Below are positions 9,074 to 18,099 of a DNA stretch of 64,000 nt, piece after piece. The DNA is taken from assembly GCA_958369225.1 (NCBI GenBank), contig CATXID010000002.1:124001-188000 (forward strand), read 5' to 3'. A program made the translations under genes and the position numbers. The notes below the pieces were generated by a model, which saw only the letters and a list, made by a program, of their open reading frames with translations, made no database searches and was not told the DNA's origin. Within the stretch, counting starts at the first letter, position 1. Each line of letters begins with the position of its first letter. Source of the DNA: an uncultured Collinsella sp. (GTDB lineage: Bacteria > Actinomycetota > Coriobacteriia > Coriobacteriales > Coriobacteriaceae).

Positions 9074-10555
9074 TTAGCGGTGGAAGAAACCACGGCGCTC
9101 GAACTTGGGCTCGCAGCACACGTTGATGCCCAGCTTGCGCAACACGGTTTCGTCCGTCGGCGAGATGATCACGCTAAAGAAGGCATCGCAGCCGCGCAGC
9201 TGCTCCAGGCCCGAAAGGACGCGGGCCGCCGTCTCGCTCGTTGCCGAGGTAATCGAGAGCGCCATAAGCGTCTCGTCGGTGTGCAGGCGCGGGTTCTTGC
9301 TACCCAGGAAATGTGTCTTGAGCTTGCTGATAGGCTCGATCGCCTCATCGCTAATGACCTCGAGCTCGAGGTCAACGCCCGAGACATGCTTAAGTGCATT
9401 CATGATGAGCGAGCTCGCGGCGCCCAGGCGCGTGGAAGTCTTGCCGGTCACCACGGAGCCGTCGGGCATGACCATGGCGCCTACGGGCCCACCCGTCAGC
9501 TGCTCCCTGGTAAGGGCGGCCGAGCGCGCCGGCGAGTAGTTCTTGTCGATACCGGCCTTCTTCATAATAATCTTGAGACGGTCGACTTGCTCATCGCCCA
9601 CGCCGGTACGGCGCACATTTTCGACCGCGGTAAAGTAGCGGCGGACAATCTCCATCTTGGAAGCGTCGCGGCAGGCATCGTCATCGGTGATGGCAAAGCC
9701 GACCATATTGACGCCCATGTCCGTGGGGCTCTGGTAGGGGCTCTTGCCCAGGATCTTTTCCATCAGGGCACGGACCACCGGGAAGGCCTCGACGTCGCGG
9801 TTGTAGTTGACCGTAGTCTTGTTATAGGCCTCCAAGTGGAAGGAGTCGATGATGTTGGCGTCGTCGAGATCTGCCGTGGCCGCCTCGTAGGCGATGTTGA
9901 CCGGATGCGTGAGGGGAAGGTTCCAGACCGGGAAGGTCTCGAACTTGGCGTAGCCGGCAGCGGTGCCGTGTTTGTGCTCGTGATAGAGCTGCGACAGGCA
10001 GGTGGCGAGCTTACCCGAGCCAGGACCCGGCGCGGTGACCACGACGAGCGGACGGGTGGTCTCGACAAACTCGTTTTTGCCGTAGCCGTCGTCGGACACG
10101 ATCAGATCGACGTCGTGGGGATAGCCCTCGATGGGATAGTGCAGCTTGGCGGGAATGCCGAGCGCGTTTAGGCGATTACGGAAGACGTCAGCGGCGGGCT
10201 GGCCGGCGTACTGGGTGATGACCACGGCCGCGACAGCAAAACCGTTGCCGCGGAACAGGTCGACCAGGCGCAAGACGTCCTCGTCATAGGTAATGCCCAG
10301 GTCGCCACGGGCCTTATTCTTCTCGATGTGGTTCGCGTTGATCGCGATGATGACCTCAACGTCATCGGCAATGCTCTTGAGCATGCGGAACTTGCTGTCC
10401 GGTTCAAAACCCGGCAGCACGCGACTCGCGTGATAGTCGTCAAACAGCTTGCCGCCAAACTCCAAATAGAGTTTGCCGCCAAACTGCGAGATGCGCTCCT
10501 TAATATGAGCGGCCTGCAGCTCGATATACTTCGCGTTGTCGAAACCCTGGCGCAT
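9074..10555 (-). CDS. DUF1846 (UPF0371) family protein
   Basis: A 493-residue protein beginning MRQGFDNAKYIELQAAHIKERI. The ATG at 10555 is chosen over one 24 nt upstream because GGGAGC sits at the right distance. The whole length matches the DUF1846 pattern (RISQFGGKLYLEFGGKLFDDYHASRVLPGF, GLGITYDEDV-like region, APGPGSGKLATCLSQLYHE near residue 175, which resembles a nucleotide-binding loop). The family is conserved in Firmicutes and Actinomycetota, structurally known but without an established reaction. It stands alone with its own terminator. Confidence 0.88.
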   Translation of the reverse strand: MRQGFDNAKYIELQAAHIKERISQFGGKLYLEFGGKLFDDYHASRVLPGFEPDSKFRMLKSIADDVEVIIAINANHIEKNKARGDLGITYDEDVLRLVDLFRGNGFAVAAVVITQYAGQPAADVFRNRLNALGIPAKLHYPIEGYPHDVDLIVSDDGYGKNEFVETTRPLVVVTAPGPGSGKLATCLSQLYHEHKHGTAAGYAKFETFPVWNLPLTHPVNIAYEAATADLDDANIIDSFHLEAYNKTTVNYNRDVEAFPVVRALMEKILGKSPYQSPTDMGVNMVGFAITDDDACRDASKMEIVRRYFTAVENVRRTGVGDEQVDRLKIIMKKAGIDKNYSPARSAALTREQLTGGPVGAMVMPDGSVVTGKTSTRLGAASSLIMNALKHVSGVDLELEVISDEAIEPISKLKTHFLGSKNPRLHTDETLMALSITSATSETAARVLSGLEQLRGCDAFFSVIISPTDETVLRKLGINVCCEPKFERRGFFHR

Positions 10556-10682
10556 GTATGGCTCCCGTCCCGTTTCCATTTAATGTTCTAGGCGATTATA
10601 ACGGAGCAGACCCTTCCCAACGCACTTCCCCCGCACCAACAAGGGGAACGTCGCAGGTTGAGCATAAGTCAGCGAGCGACGT

Positions 10683-10892
10683 CCAGAACGTACAAGTTGG
10701 CATGAAAAAGGCAAGGTATAGACCTTCTGGTCATGCCTTGCCTTTTGAATGACAAATTGTCGTTCTGGGCGGCGCGCAGCGTCGACCGGTTCCGGCGTTT
10801 GGTAGAACGCCGGAACACAAGAGCGCCCCCTCCCGCGCACGGAACGGGAGGGGGCTAAAGGTAGGAGTCTACCGGTGGGTTGACCCCACCGG
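10683..10892. repeat. Four consecutive stem-loops in the gene-free stretch 10556-10957
   Basis: No coding sequence was found in these 400 nt. Instead there are: an outer pair CCAGAACG/CGTTCTGG (10683-10690, 10761-10768) enclosing an 11-bp stem AAAAGGCAAGG/CCTTGCCTTTT (10706-10716, 10736-10746); a 10-bp stem TTCCGGCGTT/AACGCCGGAA (10790-10799, 10806-10815); an 11-bp stem GCCCCCTCCCG/CGGGAGGGGGC (10825-10835, 10845-10855); and CCGGTGGG/CCCACCGG (10872-10879, 10885-10892). Only the first has flanking A/T runs like a terminator. Confidence 0.7.
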
Positions 10893-10957
10893 ACAGACGA
10901 TGACCAGATGATCCTTTACAGGATCGTCAAGGTTTCCGTGGGGTACCCGTTGGGTAC

Positions 10958-12436
10958 TTAGAGCAACACGCAGGCGACGGTCAGGATGACGGCGCAGACG
11001 ACGGAGAGCGCGACGATGAGCTTAAGGGCAAACTTGAGCCAGGTCGTCCACTCGATCTTGGCCAGGGCGAGACCGCCCATGATGGCGCCGGAAGTCGGGG
11101 TGAACAGGTTCACAACACCGATGGCGGCGGAGAAGATCATGACCATGACCTCGGGCGAGAAGCCGAGCTTAACAGCCAGCGGTCCCATGATGGGCATGGA
11201 GACGGTGGCCATACCGGAGGTCGAGGGGATCAGGAAGGACAGGCCGAAGTAGACCAGGAAGCTCATGGGAGCGAAGATCACGCCGGACAGGCCAGCCAGG
11301 GCATTGGCGGCAGCGTCGAGGACGAAGACGTCGAGGCCGGTGTTAGCCATGAGGACGGAGATACCACGGGCGAGGGCGATGACGAGAACAACGGACATCA
11401 TGTCGGCAGCGCCGGTAATGAAGGTGTTAACGATCTGCTTCTCGGACAGGCCACCGATGATACCGATCAGGACGGCCATGAGGAAGAACCAGGTGGAAGC
11501 CTCGTCGAAGTACCACTGGCCAATGGGCAGGCCGGTGATCAGGGCAGACCAGCCCTGGACGACGGCGTTACCGTCGGCGTCGTAGACAGCGCCAGCGTCG
11601 AAGAAGTTGGCGACGCCCTCGTTGAGGTCGGCCAGCGGAATGAAGCCGACGATCATGACGACGAAGGTGAAGGCGAAGGCGATCAGAACACCCTTCTGAC
11701 GACCGGTGAGCTTGACCTCCTTGTGGACCTCGGAAGCAGCCTTGCCGTGAGCCTCTTCGGCGTCCTTGAGCTCCTGCATCGACAGGATGGTGGAACCCTT
11801 GTCAGCCTTGACCTTCTTGGCATAGTTCATCACGAAGACGATGGACATAGCGGTAGTGACAATCCACAGGACGGCACCGAGGCCGATGATGATGGACTGG
11901 TTGACCTCAATGCCAACGCCGGTCAGAGCGTCGACGGCAGCGCCAACGGCGAACGGGTTAACCGTGGAGCCCAGGCAGCCGCAGCCAGCGCCGAGCAGGA
12001 CGGTAGCGGCGCCGACCATGGGGTCGAAGCCAGCAGCCATCATGGTAGCGGCGAGCAGGGCGTAGAAGGGAACGGTCTCCTCGCACATACCATAGGTGGT
12101 ACCACCGAGGGAGAAGATGAGCATAAGGACAGGAACGAGCATGATCTCGTTGCCCTTAAGCTTCTGCACCAGAACGGCGATGCCGTTGTCCAGAGCGCCG
12201 GTCTCGGTCATCATACCGAGGAAGCCGCCCAGGATCATAACGAAGAGGCAGACGGGCAGAGCGTCAGCGAAGCCCAGGATCGGGGCGGTGCAGAAATCGC
12301 TCAGGCGGGCTGCAGTAACCGCGCCGCCGGACGTGCCGGAGACGATAACGGTAATCACTGCAACAATTGCCAGCAGAGCTAGAAGAATGGTGAACGATGA
12401 AGGCATACCGCGCTTTTTCTTAGCGGTCTCAGTCAT
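10958..12436 (-). CDS. YfcC-family membrane carrier, probably arginine/ornithine exchange
   Basis: A 492-residue polytopic membrane protein with about a dozen hydrophobic segments. Start ATG 12436 is preceded by GGGGGG at 9 nt. Motifs such as GGFLGMMTETGALDNGI, SLGGTTYGMCEETVPFYALL and the C-terminal PTSGAIMGGLALAKIEWTTWLKF are typical of the YfcC/DcuC-like (ion transporter superfamily) carriers. It lies just downstream of arcB and arcA on the same strand, the place of the arginine/ornithine antiporter in other arc clusters. That substrate is therefore inferred from context; other amino acids or dicarboxylates remain possible. Confidence 0.82.
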   Translation of the reverse strand: MTETAKKKRGMPSSFTILLALLAIVAVITVIVSGTSGGAVTAARLSDFCTAPILGFADALPVCLFVMILGGFLGMMTETGALDNGIAVLVQKLKGNEIMLVPVLMLIFSLGGTTYGMCEETVPFYALLAATMMAAGFDPMVGAATVLLGAGCGCLGSTVNPFAVGAAVDALTGVGIEVNQSIIIGLGAVLWIVTTAMSIVFVMNYAKKVKADKGSTILSMQELKDAEEAHGKAASEVHKEVKLTGRQKGVLIAFAFTFVVMIVGFIPLADLNEGVANFFDAGAVYDADGNAVVQGWSALITGLPIGQWYFDEASTWFFLMAVLIGIIGGLSEKQIVNTFITGAADMMSVVLVIALARGISVLMANTGLDVFVLDAAANALAGLSGVIFAPMSFLVYFGLSFLIPSTSGMATVSMPIMGPLAVKLGFSPEVMVMIFSAAIGVVNLFTPTSGAIMGGLALAKIEWTTWLKFALKLIVALSVVCAVILTVACVLL

Positions 12437-12537
12437 GGTTCTCATCCCCCCTTCATAAATCATTTAACTTTCTCGCGCGAAGCGGATCTTCCGTGCCGTG
12501 CCCACCGCCCGACGCGAGATATTTACCAGACAAAGCC

Positions 12538-12567
12538 GCTCGGGGTGTGCAGCAAGACACCCCGAGC
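12538..12567 (-). terminator. Hairpin after arcB
   Basis: An 11-bp perfect stem GCTCGGGGTGT/ACACCCCGAGC (12538-12548, 12557-12567) between arcB and the carrier gene. On the minus strand it is followed by GGCTTTGTC, a weak T tract, so partial termination or mRNA end protection is more likely than full termination. Confidence 0.6.
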
Positions 12568-12583
12568 GAGATGCTAGATGCTC

Positions 12584-13579
12584 TTACTTGAGCGTGGCGT
12601 ACATGACAGCCTTGATGGTGTGCATGCGGTTCTCGGCCTCGTCGAAGACCTTGGAAGCGGGGCTCTCGAAGACCTCGTCGGTGACCTCCTGCTCGGTGAT
12701 GCCGAACTGCTCGCACTTCTCGGCGCCAATCGTGGTGTTGGTGTCGTGGAAGCTGGGCAGGCAGTGCAGGAAGATGGCACCCGGGTTGGCCATAGCCATG
12801 ACCTCGGAGGTAACGCGATACGGGGTGAGCTGAGCGATGCGCTCGGCCCAGACCTCGTCGGGCTCGCCCATGGAGACCCACACGTCGGTGTAGATAACGT
12901 CGGCACCGGTGACGCCGTCCTTGACGTCGGTGGTCAGCTTGATGGTGCAGCCGTTAGCCTCGGCGATGGGCTTGCAGGCCTCGATGACGTCGTCAGCGGG
13001 CATGCACTCCTCGGGGCCGCAGGCCACGAAGTTCATGCCGAGCTTGGAGCAGACAACCATGAGGGAGCGAGCGACATTGTTCTTGCAGTCGCCCATGAAG
13101 ACGAGGGTCTTGCCCTTGATGTCGTAGTTGAAGTTCTCCTGAACGGTCAGGATGTCGGCGAGCATCTGGGTGGGATGCCACTCAGTGGTCAGGCCGTTCC
13201 ACACGGGCACGCCGGACTTAGCAGCGAGCTCCTCGACGTCGTCCTGGGCAAAGCCACGGAACTCGATGCCGTCATACATGCGGCCAAGAACGCGGGCGGT
13301 GTCCTCGATAGACTCCTTCTTGCCCATCTGCGACGAACCGGGATCGAGGTAGGTGACGCCCATGCCCAGATCCATGCCGCCGACCTCGAAGGCGCAGCGG
13401 GTACGAGTGGAGGTCTTCTGGAAGAGCAGAACGATGTTCTTGCCCTCGAGATAGCGGTGCGGAACGCCAGCGCGCTTCATGTCCTTGAAGTTCTTGGAGA
13501 GCTTGAGCAGGTACTCGATCTCCTCGGTGGTGAGGTCGAGAAGCTTGAGGAAGCTACGGCCGGAGAGGTTAACACCCAT
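12584..13579 (-). CDS. arcB: Catabolic ornithine carbamoyltransferase
   Basis: Phosphorolysis of citrulline to ornithine and carbamoyl phosphate in the arginine deiminase pathway. From the ATG at 13579 (AAGGAAAC upstream) the protein has 331 residues. Carbamoyl-phosphate site [14 protein letters not shown] near residue 58, [18 protein letters not shown] and the ornithine-side [11 protein letters not shown] near 271 are present. The catabolic role is inferred from its place after arcA and next to the carrier gene. No carbamate kinase gene is in the window, so the ATP-forming step must be encoded elsewhere. Confidence 0.94.
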   Translation of the reverse strand: MGVNLSGRSFLKLLDLTTEEIEYLLKLSKNFKDMKRAGVPHRYLEGKNIVLLFQKTSTRTRCAFEVGGMDLGMGVTYLDPGSSQMGKKESIEDTARVLGRMYDGIEFRGFAQDDVEELAAKSGVPVWNGLTTEWHPTQMLADILTVQENFNYDIKGKTLVFMGDCKNNVARSLMVVCSKLGMNFVACGPEECMPADDVIEACKPIAEANGCTIKLTTDVKDGVTGADVIYTDVWVSMGEPDEVWAERIAQLTPYRVTSEVMAMANPGAIFLHCLPSFHDTNTTIGAEKCEQFGITEQEVTDEVFESPASKVFDEAENRMHTIKAVMYATLK

Positions 13580-13623
13580 GGTTCGTTTCCTTTCGAAAAA
13601 ATGAATTACGTAAGTATCAGTGT

Positions 13624-13677
13624 TGCCCGTTTGACGGGCGAAACCGGTGCGGTTGTAGGGGGACCGCACCGGAAACG
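13624..13677. terminator. Two hairpins between arcA copy 1 and arcB
   Basis: On leaving arcA a 10-bp stem CCGGTGCGGT/ACCGCACCGG (13649-13677 region) is followed by GCCCGT-TTG-ACGGGC (about 13624-13638). T tracts are short. They could partly terminate or stabilise the upstream arcA message and set the arcA:arcB ratio. Confidence 0.55.
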
Positions 13678-13683
13678 GAAAAA

Positions 13684-14950
13684 CTTAGAGGTCCTCGCGC
13701 CAGAAGGGCATGCTCATGCAGCGCGGGCCGCCGCGGCCGCGGGAGAGCTCGGCGGAGGGCACGACGAGAAGGTCCAGGCCCTCCTTGTACAGCACGTCGT
13801 TGGTGACGGTGTTGCGGGCGTAGACGCAGATCTTGCCGGGCTCGACGCACAGGGTGTTGGAGCCGTCGTTCCACTGCTCGCGGGAGGCCGCGATCGGGTC
13901 GCCGCCGCCGCAGGGGATCAGCTTGACCTGGTCGACGCCGGTGGCGTCCTCCAGGACGTGCTCGAGGGTGTCCTCGATCAGGCGGATGTTCACGTCGCCC
14001 GGGTTCTTGCCGGCGGTCAGCTCGTAGACGCGCAGGGTGCCCATGATGGCGGGGTGGATCGTGAACTTATCGACGTCGATCTGGGTGAAGACCGTGTCGA
14101 GGTGCATGAAGGCGCGCGAGACGGGGATGTCGAAGGCCAGGATGCGCTCGACCTTGGAGTCGGAGTTCCAGAAGATGTTCTGGGCCATGACGTCGATGGC
14201 CGCGGCCTGGGTGCGCTGGGAGATGCCGACGGCGAGGGTCTTCTCGTTGATGTTCAGCACGTCGCCGCCCTCGGTGTGGAACTGGCAGTCGCGGCGGAAG
14301 TACAGCGAGACGTCCTTGTAGTCGGGGTGGTACTTGAAGACGTACTTGCCGTACAGGGTCTCGCGGTTGCGGGTGACCGAGTACATGCGGTTGAGGTTGA
14401 CGCCCTCGCCGACGACCGCGAACGGGTCGCGGGTGAAGTAGAGGTTGGGCATCGGGTCGATGATCAGGTCGGACTCGGACTCGGAGTTGACCAGGGAGTC
14501 GAGGGTCGTGGACGCCGTGAGGGGCATGTCGATCTCGGCCTTGGTCATGCCGGCCATGGTCTTCTTGACGAACTCGAGGTTGTCCTCGATGGAGTCCAGC
14601 TTCTCGCGGACGATCTGCGGCATGTGCTGGCCGCGGATGCCGGCCTCGGCGATGTACTGGTCGGTGAACTCGGCGCGGGCGCCGGGGACCTGGTCGAACA
14701 CCTCGGCGACGAGGTTCTCGAGGTAGAGGACCTCCACGCCCTGGTCCCTCAGGATCTGGGCGAAGGTGTCGTGCTCCTGCTGTGCGACCTCCAGGAACGG
14801 GACGTCGTCGAACAGGAGTCGCTCGAGCTCGTCGGGCGGCAGGTTGAGGAGCTCGTCGCCGGGACGGTGCAGGCAGACCTTCCTGAGCTTGCCGATCTCG
14901 GAAGGCACGTGCAGACCTTTCGTCATGGCCTCCTACCTTTCTTTCGGGCC
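13684..14950 (-). repeat. 1267-bp perfect direct repeat, copy A (arcA)
   Basis: Identical to 16775-18041 as far as read: whole arcA gene plus 24 nt upstream including the ribosome-binding site, ending within one base of the stop codon. Translations in several frames and on both strands match completely, which supports near-complete nucleotide identity. Sequence diverges abruptly at both ends. Confidence 0.93.
13685..14926 (-). CDS. arcA: Arginine deiminase, copy 1
   Basis: Hydrolyses arginine to citrulline and ammonia, first step of the arginine deiminase pathway; cytoplasmic. The 413 residues have the normal length. N-terminal LHVPSEIGKLRKVCLHRPG, LYFTRDPFAVVGEGV, FHTEGGDVL, HLDTVFTQID and the C-terminal catalytic Cys403 in RGGPRCMSMPFWRE are seen. 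It precedes arcB and the carrier gene on the same strand. Codon use is strikingly GC-rich (many gtc/ctg/gag/cgg) compared with neighbours, suggesting selection for high expression or a different origin. The protein is identical to the copy at 16776. Confidence 0.97.
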   Translation of the reverse strand: MTKGLHVPSEIGKLRKVCLHRPGDELLNLPPDELERLLFDDVPFLEVAQQEHDTFAQILRDQGVEVLYLENLVAEVFDQVPGARAEFTDQYIAEAGIRGQHMPQIVREKLDSIEDNLEFVKKTMAGMTKAEIDMPLTASTTLDSLVNSESESDLIIDPMPNLYFTRDPFAVVGEGVNLNRMYSVTRNRETLYGKYVFKYHPDYKDVSLYFRRDCQFHTEGGDVLNINEKTLAVGISQRTQAAAIDVMAQNIFWNSDSKVERILAFDIPVSRAFMHLDTVFTQIDVDKFTIHPAIMGTLRVYELTAGKNPGDVNIRLIEDTLEHVLEDATGVDQVKLIPCGGGDPIAASREQWNDGSNTLCVEPGKICVYARNTVTNDVLYKEGLDLLVVPSAELSRGRGGPRCMSMPFWREDL

Positions 14951-15008
14951 CCTGTCAGGGCCGATTCGTTAGCGCCCCTCCGTGTGAGGCGTTATTGCTG
15001 ACGACATA

Positions 15009-15074
15009 TTTATATCCAAATTCAGTTCATACTTCCACCTCGCCCCCGAACGGTTTTATATGAGGGGTGAACGG
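15009..15074 (-). promoter_or_regulatory. Predicted activator-dependent promoter of arcA copy 1
   Basis: On the minus strand: two CCGTTC direct repeats with 21-nt period (complement GAACGG at 15048-15053 and 15069-15074), a conserved GC-rich block (15033-15054) running into TGGAA at the -35 position and TATAAA (15014-15009) as -10. The same elements with the same spacing precede arcA copy 2, outside the identical repeat. Confidence 0.65.
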
Positions 15075-15252
15075 CATACACATATACTTCACGCATGGCA
15101 CACTTCGATTTAATAAAGTGTATTTACGTGCTTAAACGCGTATTCAACCCAATAATCAAATGGAACTAAACTTTATTAAACCACCCTCAAATTGCATATT
15201 TCCAATAGAGCTATGAATAGAATTAGCGATTCATACCGCGTCTCAACCATTT

Positions 15253-15265
15253 TCATTTTTATTCA
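15253..15265 (-). promoter_or_regulatory. ArgR-box-like motif upstream of arcA copy 1
   Basis: The minus strand reads TGAATAAAAATGA, close to the arginine-repressor (ArgR/AhrC) half-operator. A matching motif lies upstream of the second arcA at 18366-18378. The rest of 15075-15415 is unusually AT-rich and holds no gene. Confidence 0.45.
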
Positions 15266-15290
15266 GAAAAAAGTTTGTCCTATTCATTTC

Positions 15291-15314
15291 TGGTAAACGA
15301 ATTACCGTTTACCA
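15291..15314. promoter_or_regulatory. Perfect operator-like inverted repeat
   Basis: TGGTAAACG and CGTTTACCA form 9-bp arms with a 6-nt centre in the AT-rich stretch between arcA copy 1 and the aminotransferase. A partial further copy, ATACCGTTCACC, follows at about 15323. The cognate regulator is unknown. Confidence 0.5.
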
Positions 15315-15415
15315 GACGTTGGATACCGTTCACCGGAAGCTCAGTATAAGGCTGGTCGAATACCCAATCGATCTTGCGTCTCCATTTGTAACAACTTGAC
15401 TTCTCGGTATAGAAA

Positions 15416-15452
15416 AACGGGCCCGCTTCCCCTAGGGAAACGGGCCCTTTTT
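15416..15452 (-). terminator. Terminator of the aminotransferase gene (bidirectional)
   Basis: GGGCCCG (15419-15425) and CGGGCCC (15441-15447) flanked by A and T runs, with TTCCC/GGGAA nested inside. It lies 50 nt after the stop at 15502 and would stop minus-strand transcription. Confidence 0.85.
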
Positions 15453-15501
15453 CGATTATCGTCGGCCAATTTGAATACGGCCTTCGAAGGGAGTCGTGAT
15501 T

Positions 15502-16626
15502 CTAACGATCGAACTCCGCCAGGGCCTCGCCCAGAAGCCTCAGGCCCTCGCGAAGAACGTCCTCGCTCGCGCAGTAACCCAGGCGTGCGCCGCAGGGAAG
15601 CTCAAAGCGGCTACCGGGAACCAACAGCACTCCCCTCTCGGCCAGAAGGCGCTTGCAGAATTCCTCGTCATCCTCGGGAATGTCCAGCCGGATAAACGAG
15701 GTGGACACACCCTGCGGGGCCGTCCAGGAGACACGATGCTGCGTGTCGATCCAAGCCTGCGCGATATCGCGATTGCCAAACACGATCTTGTGATTGCGCT
15801 CGAGGATCTTGTCCTTGTGCTCGAGCACATAGGTCGCCAGGGCATCGTTGAACACGCCGCCGCAGATCATGGTGTAATCGCGGTACGTGCGAATGCGGTT
15901 AGATACCTCTTCATCTGCCACAACCCAGCCTACGCGGGCCGCGGGCGTCGAATAGGTCTTGGATACCGAGTTGGTGACGATGGCTTTCTCGTACACATCG
16001 GTCATCGACAAAAAGTCCTCGGTGATCTCAAGCGGCAGGTACACCTCGTCGCACAGCACATAGGCGCCAACCGAACGGGCGATCTCGGCAATCTGGCCAA
16101 GCGTATCGGCATCGAGCACCGTTCCGATGGGGTTCGATGCGTTGTTGATGCAGATGAGCTTGGTGGTGGGACGCACCAGGCGCTTGAGGTCCTCGATATC
16201 GGGCCTCCAGCCAAGCTCCTCGCGAAGCTCCCAGTACTCGACCTCGGCGCCCAGCGTGCGCGGAATCTCGTAGAGCGGCGCATAGGTGGGCCACTCGGCA
16301 ATCACATGGTCGCCAGGCTCGACCACGGCCATGATGGCGTTGAGGTTCGCGCCCGTGCAGCCATTGGTCTGCAGAATGTGATCGGGATTGACCTCGCGAC
16401 GATACAGCTTGGCGACCTCGGCCTTAAACTCCGGCGAACCCTCGATCCAGCCGTAGTTCATCTTCTCGCGGTCCAGGCGCTCATAGAACGTAGCGCCATC
16501 CTGCTCGTCGAGCGCACGCAGCTCGCCCATGGTAAGCGAGGAGATCGTCGACTGGGCGATATCCCACGTGGCGCTCTTCTCCCAAACGTTAAGCCACTCC
16601 TCAACGCCGATTGTCTTGATGTCCAT
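15502..16626 (-). CDS. Class I/II PLP-dependent aminotransferase between the arcA copies
   Basis: Fold-type I aminotransferase of 374 residues; the ATG at 16626 is chosen because GGAG lies 8 nt upstream and the protein then begins MDIKTIGVEEWLNVWEKSA. The PLP lysine is in SVSKTYSTPAARVGWV near residue 222, with NNASNPIGTVLD binding the cofactor ring region and RLDIPEDDEEFC near the end. The substrate is not known from sequence. Position between two arginine deiminase genes suggests an arginine-related amino acid. It has its own terminator, so it is probably a single-gene unit. Confidence 0.85.
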   Translation of the reverse strand: MDIKTIGVEEWLNVWEKSATWDIAQSTISSLTMGELRALDEQDGATFYERLDREKMNYGWIEGSPEFKAEVAKLYRREVNPDHILQTNGCTGANLNAIMAVVEPGDHVIAEWPTYAPLYEIPRTLGAEVEYWELREELGWRPDIEDLKRLVRPTTKLICINNASNPIGTVLDADTLGQIAEIARSVGAYVLCDEVYLPLEITEDFLSMTDVYEKAIVTNSVSKTYSTPAARVGWVVADEEVSNRIRTYRDYTMICGGVFNDALATYVLEHKDKILERNHKIVFGNRDIAQAWIDTQHRVSWTAPQGVSTSFIRLDIPEDDEEFCKRLLAERGVLLVPGSRFELPCGARLGYCASEDVLREGLRLLGEALAEFDR

Positions 16627-16681
16627 GGCCAAGCTCCTTACAAAAGCAGTCATCCAATCGTGCTGACGTTCCTCATACAAG

Positions 16682-16715
16682 ATTGGGGCGGTGCGAATAC
16701 CCGCACCGCCCCAAT
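16682..16715 (-). terminator. Terminator of arcA copy 2
   Basis: A 14-bp stem ATTGGGGCGGTGCG (16682-16695) with its complement ending at 16715, about 60 nt after the second arcA stop. The T tract is short (ATCTTG). Confidence 0.7.
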
Positions 16716-16774
16716 GGGAGACATCTAATGGCAGCTAGATGTATGTATTAAGACCTGTACGGGTCCTTGAAGAC

Positions 16775-18041
16775 CTTAGAGGTCCTCGCGCCAGAAGGGC
16801 ATGCTCATGCAGCGCGGGCCGCCGCGGCCGCGGGAGAGCTCGGCGGAGGGCACGACGAGAAGGTCCAGGCCCTCCTTGTACAGCACGTCGTTGGTGACGG
16901 TGTTGCGGGCGTAGACGCAGATCTTGCCGGGCTCGACGCACAGGGTGTTGGAGCCGTCGTTCCACTGCTCGCGGGAGGCCGCGATCGGGTCGCCGCCGCC
17001 GCAGGGGATCAGCTTGACCTGGTCGACGCCGGTGGCGTCCTCCAGGACGTGCTCGAGGGTGTCCTCGATCAGGCGGATGTTCACGTCGCCCGGGTTCTTG
17101 CCGGCGGTCAGCTCGTAGACGCGCAGGGTGCCCATGATGGCGGGGTGGATCGTGAACTTATCGACGTCGATCTGGGTGAAGACCGTGTCGAGGTGCATGA
17201 AGGCGCGCGAGACGGGGATGTCGAAGGCCAGGATGCGCTCGACCTTGGAGTCGGAGTTCCAGAAGATGTTCTGGGCCATGACGTCGATGGCCGCGGCCTG
17301 GGTGCGCTGGGAGATGCCGACGGCGAGGGTCTTCTCGTTGATGTTCAGCACGTCGCCGCCCTCGGTGTGGAACTGGCAGTCGCGGCGGAAGTACAGCGAG
17401 ACGTCCTTGTAGTCGGGGTGGTACTTGAAGACGTACTTGCCGTACAGGGTCTCGCGGTTGCGGGTGACCGAGTACATGCGGTTGAGGTTGACGCCCTCGC
17501 CGACGACCGCGAACGGGTCGCGGGTGAAGTAGAGGTTGGGCATCGGGTCGATGATCAGGTCGGACTCGGACTCGGAGTTGACCAGGGAGTCGAGGGTCGT
17601 GGACGCCGTGAGGGGCATGTCGATCTCGGCCTTGGTCATGCCGGCCATGGTCTTCTTGACGAACTCGAGGTTGTCCTCGATGGAGTCCAGCTTCTCGCGG
17701 ACGATCTGCGGCATGTGCTGGCCGCGGATGCCGGCCTCGGCGATGTACTGGTCGGTGAACTCGGCGCGGGCGCCGGGGACCTGGTCGAACACCTCGGCGA
17801 CGAGGTTCTCGAGGTAGAGGACCTCCACGCCCTGGTCCCTCAGGATCTGGGCGAAGGTGTCGTGCTCCTGCTGTGCGACCTCCAGGAACGGGACGTCGTC
17901 GAACAGGAGTCGCTCGAGCTCGTCGGGCGGCAGGTTGAGGAGCTCGTCGCCGGGACGGTGCAGGCAGACCTTCCTGAGCTTGCCGATCTCGGAAGGCACG
18001 TGCAGACCTTTCGTCATGGCCTCCTACCTTTCTTTCGGGCC
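16775..18041 (-). repeat. 1267-bp perfect direct repeat, copy B (arcA)
   Basis: Partner of 13684-14950, same orientation, offset 3091 bp. The aminotransferase gene and its regulatory region lie between the copies, so recombination between them would delete that gene. Confidence 0.93.
16776..18017 (-). CDS. arcA: Arginine deiminase, copy 2
   Basis: Same 413-residue protein as the gene at 13685, with the catalytic Cys403 and all other motifs intact, so both copies should be active. It is not followed by arcB; a strong hairpin separates it from the aminotransferase gene. The upstream region beyond the identical block has diverged except for shared promoter elements. This points to gene conversion keeping the coding region uniform while each promoter evolves separately. 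Copy 2 would supply deiminase without the rest of the pathway. Confidence 0.97.
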   Translation of the reverse strand: MTKGLHVPSEIGKLRKVCLHRPGDELLNLPPDELERLLFDDVPFLEVAQQEHDTFAQILRDQGVEVLYLENLVAEVFDQVPGARAEFTDQYIAEAGIRGQHMPQIVREKLDSIEDNLEFVKKTMAGMTKAEIDMPLTASTTLDSLVNSESESDLIIDPMPNLYFTRDPFAVVGEGVNLNRMYSVTRNRETLYGKYVFKYHPDYKDVSLYFRRDCQFHTEGGDVLNINEKTLAVGISQRTQAAAIDVMAQNIFWNSDSKVERILAFDIPVSRAFMHLDTVFTQIDVDKFTIHPAIMGTLRVYELTAGKNPGDVNIRLIEDTLEHVLEDATGVDQVKLIPCGGGDPIAASREQWNDGSNTLCVEPGKICVYARNTVTNDVLYKEGLDLLVVPSAELSRGRGGPRCMSMPFWREDL

Positions 18042-18099
18042 TTACTGGCCGAATGTATCAGCGCCCCTCCGTATGGGACGCTGCTTGCTGACAGCTCTA

